Notes: a model not told the origin generated them from the letters alone. DNA of 64,000 nt from Linyphia triangularis (GCA_963978545.1 OZ021722.1:107660442-107724441), one strand, 5' to 3'. Shown: positions 25,409-36,744, numbered from the stretch's first letter. Translations and numbers: made by a program.

Positions 25409-25618
25409 TGTATGTACAGTAGATTTTAAAATTAAATATTTGCCATGTTGACTTGAGGATATATATTCTTTAATCATGTTAATCACCCCCCCCCTCCCAT
25501 TCATTGCAAACGGCCAAAGACAACTTTTGTCTAAGACGAACCAAGATGAAGGAATTACTTCTACGGGTTCTCCATTTCCATCAATGAACCCTACAACAGT
25601 ATATTTCTTTATTTTAAA
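25409..25618 (-). CDS. Candidate internal exon of an uncharacterised arthropod protein
   Basis: A 70-codon phase-0 exon on the minus strand between a strong acceptor (TTGTTATTCTGTTCAG) and a consensus donor (ACA|GTAAGT). It encodes 'YTVVGFIDGNGEPVEVIPSS' followed by W, then a C-L-W-P segment. This resembles the N-terminal module 'VVxFxE...EVVPxxW...CxWP' of a family of uncharacterised arthropod proteins, some with BEN or similar DNA-binding partners. The expected aromatic 'WxxYxVxV' that follows is poorly kept ('GKYLILKSTVHT'), which hints at decay or a divergent member. A C9 tract in the plus strand (25487) also sits in the exon. The rest of the gene was not found. Confidence 0.4.
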
Positions 25619-25839
25619 CTGAACAGAATAACAAATTAACCCTTGAAAGGGCCATACTGACATTTTACTGCCGAGGAAAGGAAGTCTACAACTATTACAC
25701 TTTTCACCCCAAGACAGAAAATTGCACTATGAATAGTGCTAACAATAATACTTGAACAACAAACAACAAAGTCATGGAAAGAGATAAAAAGCAGCTTCTG
25801 TTGGGTTGAGCACCACGAAGCTAGAAGTCTGTCTTGGCT

Positions 25840-26010
25840 CTTGTCGGTGTTCTTTTTAGTCTGGCACCTACCCTTCGGCCTGTCCGGCTTGGGAGACCCT
25901 ACCAGTAGCAAGCTACCGCCGGCATAGCCCTCCAGGTCAATGGTGCGCTCAAGCCTCGCCGCTCCGTCAAGGCAGGAACACCGTCGGGAGGTACCCTGGT
26001 CTGATCCAAA
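25840..26010. repeat. GC-rich module of unknown origin
   Basis: Stands out from the AT-rich background, with 'ggcctgtccggcttgggaga' and 'accgccggcatagccctcca'. This looks like part of a dispersed mobile element, probably a LINE 3' region, but the family was not identified. It directly abuts the FB-TA insertion at 26011. Confidence 0.35.
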
Positions 26011-26012
26011 TA

Positions 26013-26669
26013 GACTGAGAGGCGACTGCAATTTTTGGACCCCATCGAACATCATTCTGATTTTTTTATAGAAATTAGAGAAAAGTGAGTAGATTACGAA
26101 TCCACTGGTCTGCCGTGGCAAAAATGGCCGAAACTGGTCAAAAATCGACTTTTAATAAGTTGAACTAAATCCAATTGCCAAAGGAGCCATAACTTGCCAA
26201 ATAATGAGCATTTTTTTTTATTTGGTAACCCTCACTCTTTAATTTTCAATTAAGAAGGTTGCAGACGATTCAGATATCTGGCGACGGTCTACTTGCATCT
26301 ATTAAAAGGGAGCCAAGTTGGCAATAAACATTACGTCACGGATGACGTAACTGATGTCGCCAATTTGGCTTACTTTTAAAAGATACATATTTTCCAAGCC
26401 AGAGATCAAAAATCGTTTGCGCTTTTTCTCATTGAAAATCAAAATGCAGGGTTGCCAGACGGAAAAGTTAGTTCTCTTTTTGGCAAGTTATGACATATTT
26501 GGCAATCGGATTTTAGTTCAACTCAATCCAAGTCGATTATTGATCAATTTCGGCCATTTTTGCCACGGCAGACCAGTAGATTCCTTATCTACTCACTTTT
26601 CTCCAATTTCTATAAAAAATTCAGAATGATGTTCGATGGGGTCCAAAAATTGCAGTCGCCTCTCCGGAC
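26013..26669. mobile_element. Foldback MITE FB-TA, copy B
   Basis: Starts GACTGAGAGGCGACTGC and ends GCAGTCGCCTCTCCGGAC, TA-flanked (26011-26012, 26670-26671). The long inverted arms match copy A, and the two copies share the inner segment with 'gacgtaactgatgtcgccaa'. Confidence 0.85.
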
Positions 26670-26671
26670 TA

Positions 26672-27350
26672 TACTTTATAAACTACTACTATATAAACGA
26701 CTACTATAAAAAGGAAGTATCAACACCAAACCCAAAATCTTTCTTAGCTTTATAGATGTGTTTAATGTGCAACCACACGGAGATCTTCTAGATTATAAGG
26801 AAACATTTAATAAATAATATCAGTTTAAATTAAGGTAATCAAACTCTAATTTTCTTTAAAATTAGAAAACTTTCTGCTGTGTTAGCGAACCCTAAATCTG
26901 GAGAAAAAAAATACTGTAATTGTATTTTATGAAGTAGATCAAAATAGCAGGATGCCCCATTGAAATTTTACTAGGGCAAACCCCTTTAACTCGAAATCGA
27001 TGGGGTCGGTGAAATTGTTCGCTTTAACCGAATTTCATGTTAAGTGTTAAGTACGAAGACCTGCTTTTACTTCGCATTAAACGGGATTTCATGTAAAACT
27101 ATTTCGCGTAAACGGGGTTTGACTTTTAGCCCCATATAAGAACCACTTTAATACACAATTTGGTGGTATTTAATTACTGAAATTCCAGCCCCTCAAGATT
27201 GCTAATGTATGTTAAAAGAAGCCTCTTAATTTGATGTTTTTTAAATCCGAACACATTTTTAGCGGGCCGGGTATTGATACCCGTTTAACGGACTGGAGTC
27301 TACCAGAAGGCACGGTTTAAGAAGGATTTACACTGTACCAGTAGAGATTC
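26672..27350. other. Spacer with a Tigger/pogo-like repeat fragment
   Basis: 26968-27125 ('cccctttaactcgaaatcg', 'gaaattgttcgctttaacc', 'gtaaacggggtttgac') resembles the 40.7-40.8 kb sequence ending GTTAACGAGGTTTGACTG, which reads CAGTCAAACCTCG in reverse, a Tigger-like terminus. No gene. Confidence 0.4.
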
Positions 27351-27525
27351 CAGTTTTGATCGCCACTCTGTGACGTCATCTGGCTACTGGTGCCAGTAAA
27401 TGAAACATTTTCTATTTTCTGGCACCGGCGACTCTCATCATCCAATCACGTGCGTTCTCCCGTGATCACCGACAGACGGCGCAGCGGTCGCTTAGTTGAC
27501 GTCACAGAACTGGCGATTTAAACTA
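27351..27525. mobile_element. Small MITE with ~28-bp inverted ends
   Basis: 'agttttgatcgcca' plus 'tctgtgacgtca' on the left pairs with 'tgacgtcacaga' plus 'tggcgatttaaact' on the right. About 175 bp. The arms carry CRE-like TGACGTCA. Confidence 0.55.
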
Positions 27526-27781
27526 GAAATAAGGTGTCGGATTGCGACTTTTCAAAAAAGTCGCTAAACTTGAAAATTTGATCAAAAAATTGTTTCGCCA
27601 AATCCAAAGTGTTCTGTGTTGCCTAATCCAAACGGCCACTAGGGTTGCTGTAAAATCAAGTAAGCAGGTTACCACATTCGATACTAAGTCGCTAAAATTC
27701 CACCGTCAATTCATGCAACGCCATACTGTAAATCTTAACCAAGAACCATTAACAAATAGAACGATTTCCTTGGGTAATATA

Positions 27782-28058
27782 TGTGGGATTTCCCCCCCCG
27801 ACTCGAGCACTTCGGATCGTATTGGTTAGGAGCAGTACTACGTCACTGCGTGACGTTGCTGCTTCCTGTCAGCCGTTTTATTTGAATTTCATTCCACGCT
27901 ATGTAACTAAACTTGTAAGACGTATTTGTAAGAGCTCTTCGGAGCGATGTACTAAATATTCAACAATAGCTCTTTTAAAATTCCTTTAGACACCGACCGT
28001 TAAATAAACTATGTTCATGTTAAAAAGAAGATTTTATTTCAAACTCAGCATCCCTACA
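27782..28058 (+). repeat. 5' LTR of gypsy element (277 bp)
   Basis: TG...CA ends (TGTGGG ... CCTACA). Identical to the 3' LTR except that its C-tract at about 27792 has 8 C instead of 14. Contains the inverted repeat ACGTCAC-TGC-GTGACGT (27840-27856) and an AATAAA polyadenylation signal near 28003. Confidence 0.96.
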
Positions 28059-28061
28059 AAT

Positions 28062-28079
28062 TGGGGGCTCGGCCGGGAT
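28062..28079 (+). promoter_or_regulatory. Primer-binding site, tRNA-Pro-like
   Basis: TGGGGGCTCGGCCGGGAT starts three bases after the 5' LTR. It differs at one position from the classical tRNA-Pro primer site of retroviruses, so tRNA-Pro (or a close variant) is the likely minus-strand primer. Confidence 0.8.
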
Positions 28080-28320
28080 TGATTTATTTTCCCGCGATTG
28101 ATTTCTTTCTCGAGATTTCTTTTCGAATGTAACAGATCAACAAATTTGCATCAAACTGAAAACCTGCTTTCACCTGAAGTTTTTTTTAATTCCGAAGTGT
28201 CCGATGTTGTTCACGGTGCCCCAACCAGAAGTGTGCCTCTTCCAAAAGTGCTCCAACGACGTAATTTTGGTTCAGAACTGTCCAGTCAAGCCTATAGTTC
28301 CCGAAAGGACTTAAGTTTCA

Positions 28321-28441
28321 GTGACCAGTTCCTGTTTGGACATTAAATTCAAGTGAACAGTTCCTGTTTGGACATTAAATTCAAGTGACCAGTTCCTGTT
28401 TGGACTTGAAATCCCCTGTCCAGTTCTTGTTCTGACGTGAA
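28321..28441 (+). repeat. 32-bp tandem repeat in the gypsy leader
   Basis: 'gtgaccagttcctgtttgga' plus 12 bases repeats at 28321, 28353 and 28385, with a degenerate fourth unit from about 28418. Lies in the untranslated leader, where packaging or dimerisation signals usually sit. Confidence 0.85.
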
Positions 28442-29056
28442 GTGACTGCTGGAAGACGTTTTGAATTGCAGCGGAAATCGGAGTTCCAGATAAGCCATTT
28501 ACAACTTTATTCAAAATATTTTATATTAATTTTAGTGATAATTAAGAATTTTAATATTTAGTTGGAACAATACTTTAATATTATTTTGTCACTAAGTAAT
28601 TATTTTTTGGAATGTGTTCTTTAAAATTGTTTCGTTTTAAAATACGTTATGTATTAACGATTTGGAAATAGAGGAAGCAAAAAAAAAAAAAGAAAAAAAA
28701 AAGTTGATCATTCTGTTTCGAGTATTTAAAATAGACAGGAAATACCAGCTGCATTTGCCATTTGATTTTTTATCTTTTCTTTTTAGGGTTGCTGACTAAA
28801 AAAATATTGTGTTGTCTTATTTTTTTCCCCTAATCATATGGCCTCTGCAACTGAAGTTTTATTTATTTTTTGTTGATCTAGTTTGGAATTATTTTTTTTA
28901 GAAAAGAGTTTTTGGAAAGATATTTTCTTTAATGTTACATGTAAATGATAAATTGGTGGAATCGTTGTGGTATTGTTTATATTTTGATAGGATTGTTTCA
29001 TGTATCCGGTATCAAATAATAGCAGTTGTTGTTATGCCACATTATAAAAGATAGAG

Positions 29057-29427
29057 TTTAATTGATTTGTGAAATTCTAGTGTTAATATTTCTTTGGTGT
29101 GCTTTTTTACTGTCGTCGAGCAGTATTAACTTGAATGTTAAGGTATTTTTAAAGCATAAGCCAAAAGGTTGTTTAAGAAATATTGGGTGTAGTTTTTTTT
29201 AAGAAAAGAAAACTATTTAGAATTTCTAGAAATCTGTACTTGTAGTCGTAAAATAGAATTTGATTAATTTGTGAAATTCTGGTGGTAATATTTCTTTAGT
29301 ATGCTTTTTACTGTCGTCGAGCAGTATTAACTTGAATGTTAAGGTATTTTTAAAGCATAAGCCAAAAGGTTGTTTAAGAAATATTGGGTGTAATTTTTTT
29401 TAAGAAAAGAAAACTTTAGAATTTCTG
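29057..29427 (+). repeat. Direct duplication (~170 bp, 201-bp spacing) in the gypsy leader
   Basis: 'tgtcgtcgagcagtattaac' at 29111 and 29312 and the surrounding ~170 bases are duplicated with few differences. Part of the unusually long 1.78-kb leader between primer site and gag start. Confidence 0.85.
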
Positions 29428-29835
29428 TGAATTTGATTTAGCTACTCATTGGGAGTTAGTTTAAAATATATTTTTTTAAAAATTGAAGTTGCTATGCAAT
29501 CAATTGTGGTTTGATAAATTGTATTTTGCAGTATAATTTATGTGTGTAATGATTTGTATAAGAATTGCTATATTAATTTTTATTAGACAGTATTATTGAC
29601 AAGGTCTAATTTAATGGTAAAGATTAATTAGTGGGTATAGATTGTTCTCTGTTGTTTTGATTAGGGAAATAATTGAATACAGTTAAGGATTCTAATTAAA
29701 ATTCCCTGGAACCGTCAATAAGCTGAAAGTTCCTTGTAACGGTTCATTCTTATTTAAAGTTTAAACCCACGTGAAATATAGTTGAAAATTATTAAAAGGT
29801 TAATATTTTCGCATTGTTTTTGTTCGAAAGTTATC

Positions 29836-32800
29836 ATGTCCTATTTAAGTAAGGGTCGTAAGACTGACTTAGTTGAGGTCGCTGAGGAGTTGGGTTTGAC
29901 TCCGGCTGATGGAAGTAAGGTAGCAGATATCAGAAAACTGATTTTAGAAAGTGATGGCTATGATGAAGAAACGACGCGTATAATTTTAAATCGAATCATC
30001 GAAGAGAGGACGGAGCAAGAGGTACGAACCCGAGAACGTGAAGAGAGGGAAACTCGACTTGAGATGCAACGCTTGGAGGTTCAGCGCATGCAACTGCAGA
30101 CTGCTGCTGTGGTTCCAAGACGAAGTGAAGAAACTCAACAAAGGATCCCGCTTGCTCAGATAACACCTAAATTCGATGAGAAAAAAGACGAAATGGGGTT
30201 GTTCCTTGTCAACTTTGAAAGACGCGCAGAAATGGCTAGAGTTCCTAAGGAAGATTGGGTAGCCTACCTACTTCATGTGATGCCATCAGATATCTCGAAC
30301 ATGCTTGCTCGAGAGTCGGTTGAAAATGCAAACAATTTTGATTATGTCAAAGAGTTAATTTTGAAGAAATACAAATTAACGTCTGAAAAATTGAAGAACT
30401 AGTTTTATCGACATGTCAAAAGTTCAGATAAGACATGGAGGAGCTACGCACATGAGCTGAGCTGCTATTTTAAAGAATGGATAGCTGATTTAAAAGTCGA
30501 CTCTTTTGAAGACTTAGTGGACTTGCTCATCACTGAACAGTTAAAATTTAGAGCTCCAGAAGACATAAAAGAACACTTTTTCAAAGAATGGTTAAGTCTG
30601 AAAAAGCCAGACGATCTCGCTGAAATGTTCGATGAATTTGAAAGTTTGAAGGAGAGTCTCACAAAGAGAAATTTTCATGGGAAACCTTACAGAAAATTTA
30701 GTGAAAATCGCACGAGTCAAGAGCATTCAGGCTACAAGGGATTGAGGCATGTTAAGTCTGAAACTGAAGACAACAGACCAATGTCTGGTCAACGCAAGTT
30801 TCACGGACAGAAGAAGCTCCTTTGCTTTGAATGTGGTTCTCCAGAACATCTGCGTAATTCATGTCCTAAAGTCAAACGAGACAAGAACAATAAGGCTGAG
30901 AAAGATCGTGAAAAAACTTCTGAAACACACCTGGTGCAAGTTGCCGTAGGATCAAATGAACCCAAAGATTATCCGGATGTCGATCTTAATAAATTTGTGA
31001 AGAAAATCAAATTGGGTGAAGTAACCGCTACAGCACTTCTAGACACAGGCAGTACACGTAATATCTTACGAGATGACATCTACAGAAAAATTAAGCCCCT
31101 TCCTTTACTGTCGAAAAATACATCTGTTTCGACCGGCCTAGGCAAAGGTCTAGTTAGAACCATGGGATCGTTCCAGCAAGTAGTCGACATTGACGGACAC
31201 GTGTGCCGACTTGACTTTCAAGTTATCCCTGTTGAGGATTTCAATTTTGAAGCCATCATTGGGTCAGCATTTTTAGCTCATGCTCCCTGTCCTTTTCATG
31301 AGAAGACTGAAACTCTCTTGGATGAGTCAGCTGAATGGATATTCTTAACAGAAGATGGAACAGCGAATGAGTTGGATCTTAATCATATCAAGGAAGCAAA
31401 TCTTCGTCGAAGTGTAACAGACCTTGTAACCTCCTACCAACCGAAGAAAACAAAGTTCACTGATATTTCAATGAAAATAATTTTGGAAGATGAAATACCA
31501 GTTTACCAAAGAGCCCGTCGACTGTCATTTTCTGAACGACAAGAAGTCAACAAGCAAATAGACGAGTGGTTGAAGGATGGAATTGTTCGTCCAAGTTCAT
31601 CAGATTATGCAAGTCCTGTGGTACTTGTCAAGAAGAAAGATCTCACAACACGAATCTGCGTGGACTACAGACAATTAAATCGCAAGCTAGTTAAAGATAG
31701 ATTTCCGTTGCCCTTGATTGAGGATGTTCTTGACCGATTGCAAGATGCCAGAGTGTTCAGCACCTTAGACTTGAAGAATGGATTTTTCCATGTACCAGTT
31801 GAAGAAAACAGTCGCAAGTACACATCATTCATTGTTCCGGATGGACAGTATGAATTTTTAAAAGTTCCTTTTGGACTCAGTACAAGTCCAAGTGTATTCC
31901 AGAGATATGTGTACAGTGTATTCAGAGATCTAATGAAAGAAGGCGTTATTGTTATTTATATGGATGATTTGATAATTCCGTCAAACGATGAAGCAGAAGG
32001 TGTAGAGAAATTGAAAATTGTTCTTCAAAGAGCATCCGAATATGGACTGGAAATAAAGACAAAAAAATGTCAGTTTTTAAAGCACTCAGTAGAATTTCTG
32101 GGTCACATTGTTGAAAAAGGAACAGTTCGTCCATCGAGTGAGAAGACACTCGCCGTTAAAAAATTTCCTATTCCAACAAATGTTAAGCAAGTACAAAGTT
32201 TCCTTGGCCTCACAGGTTACTTCAGGAAGTTTATTCAAGGGTATTCGAAGATCGCAAAACCCCTTAGTGATCTCCTTCGAAAGAACTATCCATTTGTGTT
32301 CGGGTATGAGCAAAAGGATGCCTACGAGAAACTTAAATCCCTTCTCGCCACAAGCCCCGTTTTACATCTATTCAAGCCAGGTCGAAAAACTGAACTGCAC
32401 ACTGACGCCAGCAAAGAAGGTTTTGGTGCCGTACTTCTTCAGGAGTCTGATGATGGACAATTACATCCCGTCCATTTCATGTCTAAAAAAACCAGTCCAG
32501 CGGAAGAAAAATATAGCAGTTATGAATTGGAGGTTCTCGCAATTGTAGAAGCTTTAAAAAAGCTGCGGGTGTATCTGATGGGAAGCAAATTTAAAATCGT
32601 GACAGACTGCTCTGCTTTTCAGATGACAATGAACAAAAAAGATCTAGTAACCAGGATTGCAAGGTGGGCTCTACTTTTAGAAGAATTCTATTACGAGATA
32701 GTTCATAGACCAGGGCAAAGAATGAAACATATTGATGCCTTGAGTAGAAATCCAGTAATGATTATTGATGAAACTGTAACTGCAAGATTGAAAGTTGCTC

Positions 32801-33480
32801 AATGCAAAGATGAGTACATAACAACACTGAAATCATTAGTAAAAGAGGACAGCCACCAAGAATATTTCTTGAAGAATGACATTTTGTACAAGTACGAAAA
32901 TGGTCGAGAATTAATGGTTGCACCCAAAGGGATGCAGACTGAATTGATTAAATCAGCCCACGAAAAAGGACATTTTTCAGTTGCGAAAACAAAAGAAATT
33001 GCAAAACGAGACTTCTTCATTCCTGATCTTCATTCCCAGACTGAAACGGTGGTTGCCAATTGCATACCTTGTATCTTGGCAAATAAGAAAAGCTGCAAGA
33101 AAGAAGGAATGTTGCATCCGATTCCCAAAGAAGATCTCATTGTAAAAGAAATCTTAACCGAAGAAATAATGGATTACTACAGCAACCAAAGGAATCAACT
33201 CAGAAGAGAAGCCAAAGAAAACATCCTTAAAATCAAAGATGAAAATAAAAAACAGCATGATAAAAAATGCAAAAAGGCTACTACGTATAAACTGGGTGAT
33301 TTAGTAGCTATCCAACGAACTCAGTTTGGTACAGGACTGAAGCTAAGACCCAAATTCTTCGGCCCATACGAAGTCACCAAAGTTAATGGTAGGGACAGAT
33401 ACGAGGTAGCTAAAATAGGGAATCATGCAGGCCCAAATCAAACCACCTCTTCAGCTGACCTCATGAAACCATTTGGGTAG
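29836..33480 (+). pseudogene. gag-pol: gypsy gag-pol polyprotein, interrupted by amber stop, integrase core missing
   Basis: One frame from ATG 29836 (MSYLSKGRKTDL) to TAG 33478, broken only by TAG at 30400-30402; the 38 codons between that stop and the next ATG (30517) are open in the same frame. Counting residues from 30517: zinc knuckle C103-x2-C106-x4-H111-x4-C116; protease LLDTGST at 174-180; reverse transcriptase with LDLKNGFF (D418) and YMDD at 481-484; RNase H around LHTDASKEGFG (627-637); integrase zinc domain H815-x3-H819-x29-C849-x2-C852. Directly after 'GMLHPIP' (~870) the protein continues into the C-terminal domain (KLGDLVAI ... LRPKFFGPYEV). The DDE catalytic core of roughly 150-200 residues that belongs between them is absent, with the frame kept. 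Gag is coiled and charged, without a matrix-like fold that I can name. Confidence 0.93.
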
Positions 33481-33729
33481 CCCTTCTAAAAAAAAAAAAA
33501 AAAATTTTTTTTTCATCATAAGTATAATTGTGTTTGTGTATTCTTATATGCTAATAATGTGTTCATATTCATAACGATATTTGTAATGCACAATTTAATG
33601 TTCAATTGTATAATTACTATAAAATTATGTGTGTTTGTAAACGATTCGCAGTGCTCTTGATAAGTATTCTAATTTTTTTAAAGTTTTAAGTACGCCGCTG
33701 TGGTCAGCGACATGTCAGGACGGCCGATT

Positions 33730-34012
33730 TGTGGGATTTCCCCCCCCCCCCCCGACTCGAGCACTTCGGATCGTATTGGTTAGGAGCAGTACTACGTCAC
33801 TGCGTGACGTTGCTGCTTCCTGTCAGCCGTTTTATTTGAATTTCATTCCACGCTATGTAACTAAACTTGTAAGACGTATTTGTAAGAGCTCTTCGGAGCG
33901 ATGTACTAAATATTCAACAATAGCTCTTTTAAAATTCCTTTAGACACCGACCGTTAAATAAACTATGTTCATGTTAAAAAGAAGATTTTATTTCAAACTC
34001 AGCATCCCTACA
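33730..34012 (+). repeat. 3' LTR of gypsy element (283 bp)
   Basis: Same as the 5' LTR apart from a 14-C instead of 8-C tract; no base substitution seen in 277 aligned positions. The sequence directly upstream (gacatgtcaggacggccgat) is not clearly polypurine, which is odd for a plus-strand primer. Confidence 0.96.
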
Positions 34013-34125
34013 TATATTTTAAAATTTGTAGAATTTGAATTTTAATGCTTACTCTATAAGGTAAAAAAGTAAACTTCAAAAGTGTTTAGGGTCAATCGAC
34101 ATTATTGCGACGTTAATTAAAATAT

Positions 34126-34771
34126 TGTTACGAATTTCTGTATATTTGAAAATATTTCGTAGCATTAATTATGTAAAAAGATAAATTTATGTACATTTCG
34201 CATAAAGCAGTGCAATAGTTTGTCTTACTTTGCTTTCCTGCAATGTGACCCTAAATGCTTGAAAACGAGTTTTACAGAGATAATGCTGGGAAGCGAGTTT
34301 TACAAAGAGCAGGTCATTTAACATTATGGTTAATAACAATCTCGCCAAGTTGGCGACGGTTTTGGCAACATTTTCGGTCCCCATGTACATGTATAGGGCT
34401 TTTCGATTACGATCTGGGAAGTTCTCCAAATTTCTATCTCTAGAAGATTAACGAATTTTTAACTTTCCTATATAAGCCCAAGAGAGCGGGTGATAGAGTT
34501 AGTTGAGTTACTGAGTGAGTTGTCTCTCAGGGAGCATTCAGAGTAGTTCTAAAAGCGAACTGTATTGCATTGTCTTTTGCGGCGATTTTAGAAGTTGTGT
34601 GTGTTTTTTAACTGCTATTGTGCTCTATTGGTGTGTAAAGATCTGTATTGAGTCTACTAGAACGAGAAGTTCTGAAGTTGTAAGAGAATCTGTAAAGAGT
34701 TATATCGGTATAAATTTCTGCAAGTTTTGATTTGATTTGGCTTCAAGTCTTTCGAACCCAACCACGCAACA
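34126..34771 (+). mobile_element. Solo LTR, family LTR-B, copy 2
   Basis: Starts TGTTACG and ends CGCAACA, flanked by ATAT on both sides (4-bp duplication, though in AT-rich DNA). Contains a TATA box 'ctatataagc' near 34469. Same family as 2399-3148 and 43325-43796. Confidence 0.8.
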
Positions 34772-34999
34772 ATATATATCGTTCATAAACGTGCTTAACA
34801 TTGTTTTTCAAGAGCTAAGTGAAGAAGGAAGTAAAGCTTTATAATCAAATTGATTATTTTATTAGAATATTAACTCATCCCAACATGACCATTTATATGA
34901 GCTCCTCCCTACAATGTTGTATAATATAGAATCTAAAATGTTTATTTTAATTGTAAAAAGCGTAACTAACAACAGAAATTGACCTTCTATGTATCTTAA

Positions 35000-35733
35000 G
35001 GTATACATATACGTTGGACAATTTTTTTTTTAGTTCTTATGCCAGCGTGTCAAATTTTTGTGAGAATTGCAATAGCAAAAAATTTAATGTATTTGCAGTA
35101 ACAAAAAGTTAAAAAATTAAATATTTATTTAATTAATTGAATTTTAATTCACTAATTAAGGTCTAATTGCAACAATGATAAAATAATACCTAATTAATTT
35201 TGAAACAAATTTCTTACTGGAAATTAAAGACAAGGTATTGATACACGGGCCCGAGCAAAATATAATGAATTACTTATTTTTTTTTTTTAATTTTAACTTT
35301 TAACATGAAAAGTACTAAAAAAAATAAAAAATTTCCAAAAATAAAAATATTCAAAAATACATAAATAAATCTATTTTTTACCAAAATTTTTGTTAACAGC
35401 TAGGGCCCGTGCTCTAAAATGTTATCTAAATTACACAGTTTAAATTTTAAAAATCAGTTAATTAACTCTTAAGATATCACCGTTGGAGTACGTTCACTCA
35501 ACAATGAAAAGTAGTTCTCCAGAAATTGAGTTCAAAGTTTTCGACATTTTCTTTTTTCCAATATGTTTTAAACGTCGACCTTTACGAAATTGCATGTGAT
35601 TAAAAAATTATTTTAACTATAAGATAGTTATTGGTATCATTCTAAAGATAATGAATTGGAAAACATTTTAGAATGAAAAAACAAAAATGTCTGTTTGAGT
35701 CAATTTTTGCGATTCTCAACGTATATGTATACC
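35000..35733. mobile_element. TTAA-flanked MITE, 734 bp, in unit 1
   Basis: Perfect 17-bp inverted ends GGTATACATATACGTTG / CAACGTATATGTATACC, with TTAA at 34996-34999 and 35734-35737. Unit 2 lacks this element at the matching place. Confidence 0.88.
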
Positions 35734-36744
35734 TTAAGCCACTTTAACTCCAACAAAATTTCAAACTGTAGTAATGCACATTCTTAAGACTCTTATAACC
35801 CATTAAATACAGCAATTACGAAATTAGTTTATTTCCTTATGTATATTGTGCTTTGTCTGAGGAGAATTTTTAATATCTTGTACAAATCACTACAATAGAG
35901 ACACAATTTCAAAAAAAAGAACAGACAATTACTGTAAAGGTTTTTGTTCTCTGCTCTTATTGTGTATTCTTCATAAACACCAATCCTTATTGGCATGAAC
36001 ATCTAAATATGTTTTTGTATAATAATTATACACTTAAGATATTGTATACTTCAATTAATATCATTTTCTCAAAGAAATAAAATCTTTTAACTGCTTGTTG
36101 AAAATTGACATTTTAATCAATTGATCACTCTTCGATTTCTCGTCAGGAACTGACTCAATTATATTAAGAGGGATTTTAAGTATCAAAGATTTTTAAGGTT
36201 TATTGAAGGCTCAAAGGTTTTCTTTGGTTTTCTGACAATAGTAACATACACTTAATTTTTCTCATCTAAACTTTCTATACTTAACATTAAACATGTACCA
36301 TACTTATCGAACGTTAGAGACGTATTGGTTAAACTAGTGAAACATAACTAAAGAACTGCACTTATAGAGTATGTATAGCGAATATTTCCAGAATTCTTAA
36401 CAACTTTGTGTCATTAATACCAAAACTAATCTTTTATTCACGAAAATTGATAAAATTCGGTTAAAATTAAGTACTTGTAGAGAAACGTACCAACCTTCGT
36501 GCAGAAAACCCGCAAAGTAAAAAAGTGAATATTTCTTCTTCATAAGTGAAATTTATTATTGAAAACAATCAACATTCTCAACAAAAGAAAACATGTAACC
36601 AATTTTTCTAGGACAATTCAGTAATTTTATTTTAAAACTTATTATAATTCTTTTACTAATTGTAAATTGAGTAAGTTTCATTGAATTTCTTATTTTCAAT
36701 TACCACAACTTTTCTGGAGCAACAACTTCTTTTAAACCATGGCT

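Larger units (their letters stand above)
27782..34012 (+). mobile_element. Ty3/gypsy LTR retrotransposon, 6.2 kb, near-identical LTRs
   Basis: Complete provirus-like structure: 5' LTR, tRNA primer site, long leader, gag-pol frame, 3' LTR, and a 4-bp TATA target duplication (27778-27781, 34013-34016). Order within pol is zinc knuckle, protease, reverse transcriptase, RNase H, integrase zinc domain, chromodomain-less C-terminus: the gypsy order. No env frame. The coding region is damaged by an amber stop and by loss of the integrase core, so this copy cannot move by itself. Confidence 0.95.

Noticed and set aside
32108..32548. 146-codon open frame overlapping pol
   Set aside because: Shadow frame inside reverse transcriptase/RNase H coding sequence.
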